59,180 bases of DNA from an uncultured Opitutia bacterium (GTDB lineage: Bacteria; Verrucomicrobiota; Verrucomicrobiia; Opitutales; Opitutaceae): assembly GCA_903840415.1 (NCBI GenBank), contig CAIMFY010000013.1, positions 1 to 59,180 on the forward strand. The letters are read 5' to 3'. Below, piece after piece: positions 45,532 to 58,247 of the stretch. Each line of letters begins with the position of its first letter. Within the stretch, counting starts at the first letter, position 1. The position numbers and the translations under genes are program-made. A model generated the notes under the pieces. That model saw nothing but the letters and a program-made list of their open reading frames with translations. It was not told where the DNA came from and ran no database searches.

Positions 45532-46212
45532 ATGCACAGCGTCGGACATTTTTGGCAACTCATCCTCGGCACGGTCATCGCGCTGCTGCCGTTGATCAAT
45601 CCGCTGGCGACGGCGCCGACGTTTCTCGCCATCACCGAGGGCGATTCGCGCGAACGGCGGCTGCAGCAACTCCGGATGGCGTGCGTTTACATGGTCGCGA
45701 TCCTCGTGAGTTTTCTCATCGGCGGCACGTTTATCATGGGCTTTTTCGGGCTGTCGATTCCGGGCCTGCGGATCGCGGGTGGTTTGCTCGTCGCCGGCAT
45801 CGGGTCGGGGATGCTGATGGCACCGGCCCACGAGACGGCGAAGGACGATCCAGTCCAAGTGGCGGCACGCGCGAAACGTGATGTCTCGTTTTCCCCGCTC
45901 GCCATGCCGATGATGAGCGGCCCGGGTTCGATCGCCGTGACGATTGGATTCACTTCACTCTCCACCGGCTGGCTCGACTATGTCGCGATCATCCTTGGGA
46001 TTCTGGCGGTGGCAGCGATCACCTATGGCGTGCTGCGGCTCTCCGAGCGGATCGTGGGCGTGATCGGCGTGAATGGCATGAACGCGCTTTCAAAGGTGAT
46101 GGGGTTCATCATCCTTTGCATCGGCGTCCAGTTCGTCGTCAATGGCGTGCTCGGCATCGTCCAGGATCCCGATGTGATCCGCGCGATCCGGGACGCGGTG
46201 GTGCAGCACTGA
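45532..46212 (+). CDS. MarC-family integral membrane protein
   Basis: A 226-residue protein with six predicted membrane helices. The family is seen in LLPLINPLATAPTFLAIT at the N-terminus, SPLAMPMMSGPGSIAVTIGF in the middle and a C-terminal helix pair. The MarC family was once linked to multiple antibiotic resistance; its transport activity is still unclear. It is convergent with the proline-rich protein gene (22 bases between stops). Confidence 0.88.
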   Translation: MHSVGHFWQLILGTVIALLPLINPLATAPTFLAITEGDSRERRLQQLRMACVYMVAILVSFLIGGTFIMGFFGLSIPGLRIAGGLLVAGIGSGMLMAPAHETAKDDPVQVAARAKRDVSFSPLAMPMMSGPGSIAVTIGFTSLSTGWLDYVAIILGILAVAAITYGVLRLSERIVGVIGVNGMNALSKVMGFIILCIGVQFVVNGVLGIVQDPDVIRAIRDAVVQH

Positions 46213-46234
46213 GCGGAAACAGCGGTCAGACTTC

Positions 46235-47773
46235 TCAGTAGCGGCGCGTGACGACGGCGCCGGACTTGTCCTTGAAGAGGATCAGTTTTTTCTCCGGATC
46301 GATGTTGTCGAACGTGATGCCGAGCGTGGACTCGACGACGTCGCCGGCACGCGCGAGGCGGCCGTTGAGCATCACGCGAGGTGGCTCACCTTGAAACACG
46401 CCGCTGATTTTCGCGTTGGCGACGAAGGCGCGAAACGCCGGGCTCGCCTCGGCGGCGGCCGAAACATCGGAGTTGGTCGCCGACACGCCGGGCGCGATCG
46501 GACTCGAGGTCGCGACGGTCTGCGGGACCGGGGCGGGACGGCTGGCAGGTTTGTCCGCCGGCACAGCGGGCTTGTCGCCGTCGGTGATGGCGCCGACGGC
46601 ATCACGGCCTTGGCCGCTGACTTCGCGCTTGCCGATCACATCCTTGGCTTTGTTGACGGCATTGACGGGTGCGTGGGCGATCGCGTTTTGGGTCTCCGAC
46701 AATCCGGGCGTCGGTTGCGCGGGTTTGTTCGCCAGCGCGGGCGCGGGCGCGGTGGCACTCGGCGCGGGCGCAGCCGGGGTGGTGGGAGCCGCACTCTTTT
46801 TTGGTAGCTCGGTTTTTAACGTCATCTTGTCGTGGATGCCGCCACCGGCGGAGGAACCGAAAGTATTGATCGCGAACTGAACACCCCACCCCACCAGAAT
46901 CAGACCGGCGATGACGGCATATTTGAAGTAACCGTGTTTCCAAAGCGGCACCTTTTTCTCCGGCACATTTTCTTCCGGAATCACCGGCTCGTTCCGGGCG
47001 TCGATATGCGGGATCGCCGGAGTGGTCTTGCCCGGCTTCGGCGGTGCCACGACCGGAAATGGTGGCAATGTTTTCGGTTTTGGAGCGCTACCGGGCGGGG
47101 GCGGCGGAAACGGAGGTTTCGATCTCGGTGCGGCACCTGGAGGCGGCGGCAGGCTGGCGGCGGCAAGGACCGAGGTCGGTGGCGGGGGCGGAATTGAGGC
47201 GGCGGGCGGCGGCGCACCGGGGACTTTCGGCTTGAACTTGAATTTTCCCGACTCGGCGGCGGGAGGTGCGACCTCGGACGTCGGCGCGGCGGAAATGGAC
47301 GGAAGCGGCGAGGCAACCGGCTCGGGCGTTGGTGGCAACGGCGACGCTTCGGGAGGCAGCGCAGCGGGCGCGACGGCCCCAGCCACTGCCGCCGGCTCGG
47401 CGACGCGCGGTTTCAAACGAATGCGCGGCGGGCCGCCAGCCGCGGGCGCCTCGGCGGACGTGGCGGCGGAAATCTCCGGCGCGGCCACCACACCAGCAGG
47501 CGGCACATCAATAACGGGAGCCGACTCAGGCGCGACACCGGCAACCGCAGTCGGTTCAGGGGTGGCGGGCGCCAGGCGCGGCTTGAGGCGAATTTTCGAT
47601 CCAGCCTCCGCGGCGACAGCTGCATCAGTCGGAGCGGAAACGACCGCGGCGGGCGGTGGCGTGGTCGTTTCGGCAGGGACACCGGGAGTGGCGGCGGCCG
47701 TTTCTCCTTCGGCGGGCTTCAGGCGTGGTTTGAGCCGAAGCGCGGGCGGCGGAGGCGTTTGCTCGTCACTCAT
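46235..47773 (-). CDS. Proline-rich single-pass membrane protein
   Basis: A 512-residue protein without recognised family. The N-terminal 290 residues are Pro/Ala-rich and probably disordered, with four copies of a basic motif: LRLKPRLKP, IRLKPRLAP, IRLKPRVAE and FKFKPKVPG, the first near residue 12. One membrane helix follows at about 300 (FKYAVIAGLILVGWGVQFAI), then a second Ala/Pro linker. The C-terminal 65 residues form a small beta domain (ISGVFQGEPPRVMLNGRLARAG-like) reminiscent of GspC/PilP domains. The layout suggests cytoplasmic repeats and a periplasmic domain, as in TonB- or PilP-type linkers. Its function is unknown. GGAG precedes the ATG at 47773. Confidence 0.65.
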   Translation of the reverse strand: MSDEQTPPPPALRLKPRLKPAEGETAAATPGVPAETTTPPPAAVVSAPTDAAVAAEAGSKIRLKPRLAPATPEPTAVAGVAPESAPVIDVPPAGVVAAPEISAATSAEAPAAGGPPRIRLKPRVAEPAAVAGAVAPAALPPEASPLPPTPEPVASPLPSISAAPTSEVAPPAAESGKFKFKPKVPGAPPPAASIPPPPPTSVLAAASLPPPPGAAPRSKPPFPPPPPGSAPKPKTLPPFPVVAPPKPGKTTPAIPHIDARNEPVIPEENVPEKKVPLWKHGYFKYAVIAGLILVGWGVQFAINTFGSSAGGGIHDKMTLKTELPKKSAAPTTPAAPAPSATAPAPALANKPAQPTPGLSETQNAIAHAPVNAVNKAKDVIGKREVSGQGRDAVGAITDGDKPAVPADKPASRPAPVPQTVATSSPIAPGVSATNSDVSAAAEASPAFRAFVANAKISGVFQGEPPRVMLNGRLARAGDVVESTLGITFDNIDPEKKLILFKDKSGAVVTRRY

Positions 47774-47869
47774 GATCTCCAGCAAAAAACATTTTTTTCG
47801 ATGACGCGAAACCAAAAAGATTCACTCGCGGTCTTTCAGCGCACCACCCAACTTCTCACCCCCCACCGC

Positions 47870-48130
47870 ATGTCCATGACCCGACGCCTGCTCCTCACCC
47901 TCCTCACCACGACCGCCGTGCTCGCCGCCGGCTGTTCGCATTTCAAGAAATCCGCGCCCAAGCCCACCACCGGGATCGCCGGCGAAGTCGAGGCCGACTT
48001 CAAGGTCCGCTGGGTCGATAAACGCACCGCCGAACTCGTCGCTCACGGCCAAGCCGCCGAAGCCGCGCGCACGCAGGCCACGACCGAGTTCAACGAACGC
48101 TACGGCTACACCAGCGCGGCGCAGAAATAA
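47870..48130 (+). CDS. Small lipoprotein of unknown function
   Basis: An 86-residue protein with a lipobox (LTTTAVLAAGC) and a charged, helical mature part (VRWVDKRTAELVAHGQAAEAARTQATTEFNERYGYTSA). Two close ATG codons (47870 and 47876) both give a lipoprotein signal; the first is used. It is divergent from the proline-rich membrane protein gene, 96 bases apart, and stands alone. Confidence 0.65.
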   Translation: MSMTRRLLLTLLTTTAVLAAGCSHFKKSAPKPTTGIAGEVEADFKVRWVDKRTAELVAHGQAAEAARTQATTEFNERYGYTSAAQK

Positions 48131-48174
48131 GCCGCCGGTGCCGGCAGCGCGGTCGCGAGCTCGACGCCCCGCTG

Positions 48175-48183
48175 CCCCCCCCC
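48175..48183. repeat. Run of nine C residues upstream of rarD
   Basis: C9 lies 15 bases before the GTG start of rarD. Long G/C homopolymers are slippage-prone and could vary promoter or leader spacing, or mark a sequencing weak spot. Confidence 0.6.
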
Positions 48184-48198
48184 GCCGAGCGTTCGATC

Positions 48199-49110
48199 GT
48201 GACTACTTCTCCGCCCGCAGATCCCAATGCCGCGGCGCAGGCCCGGACCGGCGCGTTGGCGGCGGCGCTGTGCTACTTCCTGTGGGGCCTCGTGCCGCTC
48301 TACTGGAAGCAACTCGCCGCGATCAACCCGCTCGAACTGATCGCCCACCGCCACGTCTGGTCGCTCGGTTTCGTGCTGCTGGTGATTTTCGCACAAGGCC
48401 GTTTCCACGAGGTGCGCGCGGCGCTCGGCACGGCCCGCGGTGTGGCGATCAATTTTCTGAGCGCCACGCTGCTCACGGTGAACTGGCTCGTCTACGTCTG
48501 GGGCGTCAACACCGGCCACGTGATCGAGACAAGTCTCGGCTATTTTCTCGTGCCGCTCGTCAATGTCGCCGCCGGCCGCTTTCTCCTCCACGAACACCTC
48601 CGCCGACTGCAATGGCTGGCCATCTCGCTGGCCGCCACCGGCGTGGCGGTGATGGTTTTTCAACTCGGCCACCCGCCCTGGATCGCCCTTACGCTCGCCT
48701 GCACGTGGGGCGCCTACAGTCTCATGCGGAAACAATCGCCGCTCGGTTCGCTCACCGGCCTGACCGCCGAGACGCTGTTGCTCGCGCCGCTCGCCCTCGG
48801 GTTTCTCCTCTGGCAACACCACTCCGATGCGGGTGCGCTCGGGCGCGTGAACTTCGCGACTCATGCGCTCCTGATCAGTTCGGGCGTGATTACGGCGGTG
48901 CCGCTCCTGCTGTTCGCGTTTGGTGCGCGGCGCATCCGGCTCTCGACCACGGGGCTGCTGCAGTACATTGCCCCCACTGTGCAGCTCACGATCGGCGTGC
49001 TGGTTTATCACGAGCCGTTCGCCCGCGACCGCGCCGCGAGCTTCGCGTTTATCTGGGTCGGTCTCGCGCTCTACACGGCGGACAACCTCTGGGCACAGCG
49101 AAAAAAGTAA
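48199..49110 (+). CDS. rarD: EamA-family transporter RarD
   Basis: A 303-residue transporter with ten predicted membrane helices. The RarD hallmark is at the N-terminus (ALCYFLWGLVPLYWKQLAAINPLELIAHR), with NWLVYVWGVNTGHVIETSLGYF following; the C-terminal EamA copy ends in FIWVGLALYTADNLW. RarD proteins are drug/metabolite-superfamily exporters of unknown substrate. The GTG at 48199 is the best start, though its ribosome-binding site is weak. A C9 tract lies just upstream. Confidence 0.9.
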   Translation: MTTSPPADPNAAAQARTGALAAALCYFLWGLVPLYWKQLAAINPLELIAHRHVWSLGFVLLVIFAQGRFHEVRAALGTARGVAINFLSATLLTVNWLVYVWGVNTGHVIETSLGYFLVPLVNVAAGRFLLHEHLRRLQWLAISLAATGVAVMVFQLGHPPWIALTLACTWGAYSLMRKQSPLGSLTGLTAETLLLAPLALGFLLWQHHSDAGALGRVNFATHALLISSGVITAVPLLLFAFGARRIRLSTTGLLQYIAPTVQLTIGVLVYHEPFARDRAASFAFIWVGLALYTADNLWAQRKK

Positions 49111-49156
49111 GGCGCGCTCGACTCCGCCCTCCGATCGGTTTCAGTTTTTTCGTCCC

Positions 49157-49954
49157 ATGAAAAAACTCCTCCCTCCCCTCGTCTTCGTTCTTGCCGCGTG
49201 CCTTTCACAAGCCCTCGCGCAATCTCCGGCCGCTGCTCCGGTGGCGCCTCCGCCGGTCGCTCCGGCGTCCGTTCAAAAAGTCGATGCCTCCGCCGCGATC
49301 GAAAAGAAGGATCCCACCGGCAGGTTTCGTTGGATGCATGAGTCGTTCCTTGCCCGCGCGAAAAGTCCGATGGACATTCTCTTTCTCGGCGACTCCATCA
49401 CCGAGGGTTGGATTAAAGCGCCGCACGTCTGGGATCATTTTTACGGCATGCTCCGGCCGGCCAATTTCGGCATCGGCGGCGATCAGACGCAGCACGTCAT
49501 CTGGCGGATCGAAAACGGCGAACTCGACGGCACGCATCCGAAAGTCGTCGTGCTCATGATCGGCACCAACAATTCCAGCGCGCACACTGCGGAGGAAATC
49601 GCCGCCGCCGACAAAAAGATCGTCGAACTGATCCGGGCGAAGATTCCGGAAACGAAAGTGCTTCTCCTCGCGATCTTCCCCCGTGGCGCGCGCAAAGATG
49701 CCCAAGGTGTGGTCACCGAAGCCGCGATGGCCGATGCGTCCAAACGCATGGCAGCTATCAAAGGCGCCAACGCCGAACTCGCCAAACTCGACGACGGAAA
49801 ATCCGTTCGCTTCCTCGACATCGGCGATAAATTCCTCGGTCAGGACGGCAAGATTCCGTGGCAGCTCATGCCAGATCAACTGCACCCGACCACCGCCGGC
49901 TACCAACTCTGGGCCGAGGCGACGCAAAAGCTGCTGACGGAAATGCTGAAGTAA
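49157..49954 (+). CDS. Secreted SGNH/GDSL hydrolase
   Basis: A 265-residue exported esterase-fold protein (signal MKKLLPPLVFVLAACLSQALA). The SGNH blocks are all present: S80 in ILFLGDSITEGW, the glycine block NFGIGGDQTQ, the asparagine in MIGTNNSS, and the D240-x-x-H243 pair in PDQLHPT. It resembles PAF-acetylhydrolase-like and sialate/carbohydrate esterases common in Planctomycetes and Verrucomicrobia. The substrate is likely an acylated glycan or lipid. The ATG at 49157 starts the signal peptide. Confidence 0.9.
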   Translation: MKKLLPPLVFVLAACLSQALAQSPAAAPVAPPPVAPASVQKVDASAAIEKKDPTGRFRWMHESFLARAKSPMDILFLGDSITEGWIKAPHVWDHFYGMLRPANFGIGGDQTQHVIWRIENGELDGTHPKVVVLMIGTNNSSAHTAEEIAAADKKIVELIRAKIPETKVLLLAIFPRGARKDAQGVVTEAAMADASKRMAAIKGANAELAKLDDGKSVRFLDIGDKFLGQDGKIPWQLMPDQLHPTTAGYQLWAEATQKLLTEMLK

Positions 49955-50016
49955 AGGGTCTCGCGGCCGCCGGGTCGCAAGGGGACTCCGGCGGCCGCGG
50001 CACGTTCGGCGGCGCT

Positions 50017-51075
50017 TTAATTCAGCGACGCCATGTCGATCACGAAGCGGTATTTCACGTCGCTCTTCAGCATGCGTTCGTAGGCTTCGTTGATCTGATC
50101 CATTCGGATCATCTCTATGTCGGACGTGATGTTGTGCTCGCCGCAGAAATCGAGCATCTCCTGCGTCTCCGCGAGGCCGCCGATCAGCGAACCGGACAGG
50201 CTCTTGCGTCCCATAATCAAGGCGAACGACGCAACGGGCAACGGCTTCTCGGGCGCGCCGACGAGCGTGAGGTTGCCGTCGGGCGCGAGCATCTGGAGAT
50301 AGGCATTGAGGTCGTGCTCGGCCGACACGGCATCAAGGATGAAATCAAACGTCCCCGCGTGCTTCGCCATTTCGTCGGGGTTGCGCGAGACGACGACTTC
50401 GTGCGCGCCGAGCCGGATCGCGTCATCGCGTTTCGAAGGCGAGGTGGTGAAGACGACGACGTGCGCTCCAAACGCGCGGGCGAATTTCACTCCCATGTGG
50501 CCAAGTCCACCGAGGCCGACGATGCCGACTTTCTTGCCGGGGCCGACCTTCCAGTGGCGAAGCGGCGAATAAGTCGTGATGCCCGCGCAGAGCAGCGGCG
50601 CGACCGCGGCGAGGTTGAGATTCTTCGGCACGCGCAGGACGAAATGCTCGTCGACGACGATGCCTTTCGAGTAACCGCCATAGGTCGGCAGGTTGAGATG
50701 TTTGTCCATCGAGCCGTAAGTCATGACCATCGTCGGCGAAAATTGCTCAAGGCCTTTGCGACACATCGGGCACGACAGGTCGGCGTCCACGAGGCAGCCG
50801 ACGCCGGCGATGTCGCCGGGTTTGAACTTGGTGACCTTCGGTCCGACCTTCGTCACGCGGCCGACGATTTCGTGGCCGGGCACAGCGGGAAACTGGGTGA
50901 AGCCCCATTCGTTGCGCGCGAAGTGGAGGTCGGAGTGGCAGACGCCGCAGAAGAGGATATCGATCTGCACATCGCGATCGGTCGGCTCGCGACGCGGAAT
51001 CGTGGTGGCTGCGAGCGGCGTCGTGGCGGCAGTTGTAGAATAGGCTTTGACGGAATAGGCGCGTGGTTTGGACAT
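50017..51075 (-). CDS. Zinc-dependent alcohol dehydrogenase, YahK/CAD type
   Basis: A 352-residue medium-chain dehydrogenase that probably reduces aldehydes with NADPH. Catalytic zinc ligands are C46 in CGVCHSD, H68-E69 in PGHEIVG and C163 in PLLCAGITTYSPL; the Rossmann motif is VGIVGLGGLGHMGVKFA. The structural zinc site, normally four cysteines, reads D99-x2-C102-x2-C105-x7-S113, so two of the four ligands are replaced by Asp and Ser. It precedes no gene closely downstream, but a cupin and an aldo/keto reductase gene lie just upstream on the same strand and may share a transcript. Confidence 0.9.
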   Translation of the reverse strand: MSKPRAYSVKAYSTTAATTPLAATTIPRREPTDRDVQIDILFCGVCHSDLHFARNEWGFTQFPAVPGHEIVGRVTKVGPKVTKFKPGDIAGVGCLVDADLSCPMCRKGLEQFSPTMVMTYGSMDKHLNLPTYGGYSKGIVVDEHFVLRVPKNLNLAAVAPLLCAGITTYSPLRHWKVGPGKKVGIVGLGGLGHMGVKFARAFGAHVVVFTTSPSKRDDAIRLGAHEVVVSRNPDEMAKHAGTFDFILDAVSAEHDLNAYLQMLAPDGNLTLVGAPEKPLPVASFALIMGRKSLSGSLIGGLAETQEMLDFCGEHNITSDIEMIRMDQINEAYERMLKSDVKYRFVIDMASLN

Positions 51076-51124
51076 GGGAGAGTATGCGAGTTTAAGGAGG
51101 GCGCAGTTCCGGATTGGCGCAACT

Positions 51125-51520
51125 TCAGGCGAGATATTGTTCGTCGGTAACTTTCTCCAGCCAGTCGACAGGTTTGCCGTTGAGGGATTCTTGAATGGCG
51201 ATGTGCGTCATCGCGGTGGTGGGTGCGGCGCCGTGCCAGTGCTTTTCGCCCGGCGCGAACATGACGACATCGCCCGGCCGGAATTCCTCGATCGGTCCGC
51301 CCCAGCGCTGTGCGCGGCCGCAGCCCGCCGTCACGATCAAAATCTGCCCGAGCGGATGCGTGTGCCACGCGGTGCGAGCGCCGGGCTCGAAGGTGACGGC
51401 ATTGCCGGCGGTGCGCGCGGGATCCGTCGCGGGAAACAACGGATCGATCCGCACGGTGCCCGTGAACCAGTCGGCGGGACCTTTGGCGGAGGATTGCGAA
51501 CCGGCACGTTTGATTTCCAT
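51125..51520 (-). CDS. Cupin-domain protein
   Basis: A 131-residue single-domain cupin. Metal-binding motif 1 is [20 protein letters not shown] and motif 2 is [18 protein letters not shown], with His residues of both intact. Proteins of this kind often sit with aldo/keto reductases and alcohol dehydrogenases in stress or aldehyde-detoxification clusters regulated by AraC proteins, as here. The exact activity is unknown. Confidence 0.88.
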   Translation of the reverse strand: MEIKRAGSQSSAKGPADWFTGTVRIDPLFPATDPARTAGNAVTFEPGARTAWHTHPLGQILIVTAGCGRAQRWGGPIEEFRPGDVVMFAPGEKHWHGAAPTTAMTHIAIQESLNGKPVDWLEKVTDEQYLA

Positions 51521-51561
51521 GGTGAGAGACCGTCGTCGGGTTATCGCGATTTCGCCAGCAC

Positions 51562-55324
<3,763 letters not shown>

Positions 55325-55387
55325 GCTCCGAGCGTAGGAATCGCCGCGCCGAATCCAAGCGCGGAGCGCGAAGTTTTCTGCAGGAGG

Positions 55388-55861
55388 TCAGCCCTTCTTG
55401 AAATCCAGCACTTCCATCTCGAACACCAGCGTCGCGTTGCGCGGGATTTTCGGCGGCGAGCCGCGCGTGCCGTAAGCCAGCTCCCCCGGAATAATCACGA
55501 GACGCTTCTCGCCCGGCTTCATCTGTTGCAAAATCTGCTCCCAACCTTCGATGACCATCCCGCGCGCGACGCGAAACGAAAACGGATGCTCGCGGTCGAG
55601 GTTGCGATCGAACTCCGTGCCGTTGAGCAACCGACCAATGTAGAGCACCGAAGCGCGATCGCCGGGCTTACCCACCTCGCCGCTGCCCTGCTGCAGCACG
55701 ATGTAGCGGATGCCCGTGCTCGTCTTCTTCGCCTCCGGCCACGTCTTCTCGACAAACACGAGGTCGTCGGGCGGCAACTTCTCGCGCTGCGCCCGCAGCA
55801 CCGGCGCCGCAAACACGGAGATCAGCAGCAAACTCAGGATGATTTTAGCCACAGATTTCAT
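55388..55861 (-). CDS. FKBP-type peptidyl-prolyl isomerase
   Basis: A 157-residue exported isomerase (signal MKSVAKIILSLLLISVFAAPVLRA). The FKBP domain is complete: VLYIGRLLNGTEFDRNL, FSFRVARGMVIEGWEQILQQMKPGEKRLVIIPGELAYG and the final strand ATLVFEMEVLDF. Trp in EGWE and Tyr in LAYG line the active site. It probably assists folding of periplasmic proteins. It is divergent from the CtBP-like gene over 65 bases that contain a triple repeat. Confidence 0.92.
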   Translation of the reverse strand: MKSVAKIILSLLLISVFAAPVLRAQREKLPPDDLVFVEKTWPEAKKTSTGIRYIVLQQGSGEVGKPGDRASVLYIGRLLNGTEFDRNLDREHPFSFRVARGMVIEGWEQILQQMKPGEKRLVIIPGELAYGTRGSPPKIPRNATLVFEMEVLDFKKG

Positions 55862-55887
55862 AGGTAAATACGGATAAGGCTTCCGGC

Positions 55888-55914
55888 ATCCGTGGCATCC
55901 GTGTAATCCGTGGT
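55888..55914. repeat. Three 9-base tandem repeats ATCCGTG-NN
   Basis: ATCCGTG occurs at 55888, 55897 and 55906, spaced exactly 9 bases. It lies in the divergent region between the FKBP and dehydrogenase genes, 13 bases before the latter's ATG. Similar ATCCGTG-rich extragenic DNA is frequent in Verrucomicrobia genomes, from memory. Confidence 0.7.
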
Positions 55915-55926
55915 CAAAGTATTTCC

Positions 55927-56898
55927 ATGAATCGTCCTCTCGTCGTCATCCTCTGCCCGAAGGAGTTTCAGTTCACCGACCACGGCGCCACCGTCGAGAC
56001 TCCGTTCCTCGCCGACGTCGCCGACTTGAAAACTGTCTGGCTCGACTTCAACGCCCCTTTTCCCGCCGACGTGCTCGACGCCCATGCGCTCATCCTTTGG
56101 CACGGCCCACTCGTCAGCGCCGATCTGATCGCGCGGATGAAAAATTGCCGCGCCATCATCCGCAACGGCGTTGGCTTCGACAGCGTCGATATTGCCGCCG
56201 CCGCGAAAGCCGGCATTCCCGTCTGCAACGTGCCCGACTACGGCACTGAAGAAGTCGCCGACCATGCGATCGCGCTCACGCTCGCGCTCTATCGCCAGCT
56301 CTTCCCGCTCGACGCCGAGGCGAAAAGACTCGGATGGATCATTAACGTGTCGGCCAAAATGCGGCGGCTCCGCACGCAGACCTTCGGCATCGTCGGCCTC
56401 GGTCGCATCGGCACGGCGGCGGCGCTGCGCGCCAAGGCATTCGGCTTCCGCGTCGTGTTTTTCGATCCCTACGTGCCGGTCGGCACACACAAGGCGATCG
56501 GCGTGGAGCGCCTCAGCTCGCTCGACGAACTCCTGAAAATTTCCGACACGGTTTCGATCCACTGCCCGCTTTCCAACGAGACGCGCGGCATGATCGGCGA
56601 AAAGGAAATCGCGCGCATGAAACCGGGGGCCTTTCTCGTCAACACCGCGCGTGGCGACATCGTGCAAAAAGCGCCGGTCTTCGCCGCGCTCCACTCCGGC
56701 CACCTCGCCGGCGCCGGCCTCGACGTCGTCGAAGCCGAACCGCTCCGCACCGCCGCGGAGGCCGCGACGCCGAATCTGATCGTCACGTGTCACGCCGCGT
56801 TCTGCTCGCCCGAAGGCATGATCGAGATGCGCAGCACCTCCGCGAAAATCGCCCGCGCCGCCGTGCTCGGCGAACCGGTGTGGAACCGGGTCAACTAA
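55927..56898 (+). CDS. CtBP-like D-2-hydroxyacid dehydrogenase
   Basis: A 323-residue NAD-dependent dehydrogenase of the C-terminal-binding-protein-like branch. IIRNGVGFDSVDIAAA opens the conserved core; the Rossmann motif is GIVGLGRIGTAAALRAKAFG with the acidic residue in FFDPYVP. The catalytic Arg lies in FLVNTARGDIV, Glu in DVVEAEPL and His in VTCHAAFCSPEG. The substrate is unknown. It is the second gene of this superfamily in the window, with a distinct sequence from the one at 26779-27765. The next gene starts 14 bases later. Confidence 0.88.
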   Translation: MNRPLVVILCPKEFQFTDHGATVETPFLADVADLKTVWLDFNAPFPADVLDAHALILWHGPLVSADLIARMKNCRAIIRNGVGFDSVDIAAAAKAGIPVCNVPDYGTEEVADHAIALTLALYRQLFPLDAEAKRLGWIINVSAKMRRLRTQTFGIVGLGRIGTAAALRAKAFGFRVVFFDPYVPVGTHKAIGVERLSSLDELLKISDTVSIHCPLSNETRGMIGEKEIARMKPGAFLVNTARGDIVQKAPVFAALHSGHLAGAGLDVVEAEPLRTAAEAATPNLIVTCHAAFCSPEGMIEMRSTSAKIARAAVLGEPVWNRVN

Positions 56899-56912
56899 CG
56901 TCGAGTCTGTCT

Positions 56913-58247
56913 GTGAGATTTTCGCGCGCCACCCTGCTCTTTGTCTCGCTGGCGACCATCATCCTATGGGCGCCGGCCGCCGTGCCACCATCGGCCACTC
57001 CGCTGCCAGCGCTCGACGATGCAAGCAGCCGAGAACTCGCTGCGATTCGCGAAAAAGTCGCCCAAGAAAAGGTCCGACTCGGCGAAAAAGCCGGCATCCC
57101 CGAGGTGCCCGACCAATTCCAGCCAATACCGCCGGACGCTCGTTGGCTGACCGGGACGGAAGCGAAGCACGCATTCGCGAAGGGACCGGCCAAGCTCGAA
57201 AAAATGCGTTGGTGGAGAATCGGGATCGACCCAACGAAGCTCGATCACGCGCTGCGCGAACCGGCGTCGGTAGTCTCGGGCGGCGTGCACGCGCAACGCG
57301 CCCACCTCGAGGGCGGCGAACGCGCCCTCGCCATGGCGCGTGAGGCGGCGGATTTTCTGGTTTGGGCGCAAACACAGGGTGGCACTGGGGTGTTCCCGTT
57401 TCCCGCGTCGCCGGGCAAAGCGAATGACCGCGCTTTTGCTGCCGCCGCTAACTTCCTGAAAAAGGCCGCGCAAGCCGGCAAATTGGACGCTTGCGTGCAT
57501 AACGGCTGGATCGTCGACGATAACGCCGATGGCGGGTTGCAGTTCGACAACGGCGAGGCAGGCGTCGCGTTACTCGAACTCTACGAAGTCACACATGAAC
57601 TCAACTACCTCGAATCGGCCCAGAAGGCGGCGGACTGGGCACTCGCCCGTCCGCTCGCGCGCAACTGGAATTACAACAGTTTCTCTGTCTATCTGCTCGC
57701 CAGGACATTCGCCGTAACGCACGAGGCGAAGTATCTTGCGGCAGCCGTGCGGAAGGCGCGCGTCGGCGTGATCCCAGGTCAGCTCACCGACGGCCCGCGG
57801 GCCGGGCGCTGGCTCGACCCGCACAACGCCCGGCCGGCCTACCACTATATCATGATGCGCGCCCTGGCCGAACTCGCCGCGGTGTTACCGAAAGGCAGTC
57901 CCGACCGCGCCGAAGTGATGCGTTCGCTGCAGCTCGGCCTGCGCGCGCGCAATCAGGATTTTCTCGGCGCCGGAGCGCCCAACAAGGACAAGGCGATGGA
58001 AGCGCTCGTATTCGTTAACCGCAGGTTTTCCGACGAACCAGATTTCCTGCGGGCCTCACTTTCTGGCGAGGCGCTCGACGCGCTGGCGAAACTGGTCTCG
58101 ACCCAATACCTTCGCGGCGGAGATCCACTGGGACCGCGCGAGGGGAGTCTGTTTCTCGAATACGTCGTGACGCGCAGCTCCGCACCGTTATTGCCCGGAG
58201 CAGACAACGACCACACCAACCTCGCGCCAGCGACGCGCGATCGTTAG
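56913..58247 (+). CDS. Secreted alpha-helical toroid-like protein
   Basis: A 444-residue exported protein (GTG start; signal RFSRATLLFVSLATIILWAP). The rest is alpha-helical with repeated helix pairs such as AGVALLELYEVTHELNYLESA, ADWALARPLARNWNYNSFSVY and YHYIMMRALAELAAVLP. This pattern recalls (alpha/alpha)6 six-hairpin glycosidase or lyase folds, but I recognise no catalytic signature and cannot name a family. The GTG at 56913 is chosen because it begins the signal peptide. The stop codon overlaps the convergent glycosylase stop by three bases. Confidence 0.6.
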   Translation: MRFSRATLLFVSLATIILWAPAAVPPSATPLPALDDASSRELAAIREKVAQEKVRLGEKAGIPEVPDQFQPIPPDARWLTGTEAKHAFAKGPAKLEKMRWWRIGIDPTKLDHALREPASVVSGGVHAQRAHLEGGERALAMAREAADFLVWAQTQGGTGVFPFPASPGKANDRAFAAAANFLKKAAQAGKLDACVHNGWIVDDNADGGLQFDNGEAGVALLELYEVTHELNYLESAQKAADWALARPLARNWNYNSFSVYLLARTFAVTHEAKYLAAAVRKARVGVIPGQLTDGPRAGRWLDPHNARPAYHYIMMRALAELAAVLPKGSPDRAEVMRSLQLGLRARNQDFLGAGAPNKDKAMEALVFVNRRFSDEPDFLRASLSGEALDALAKLVSTQYLRGGDPLGPREGSLFLEYVVTRSSAPLLPGADNDHTNLAPATRDR

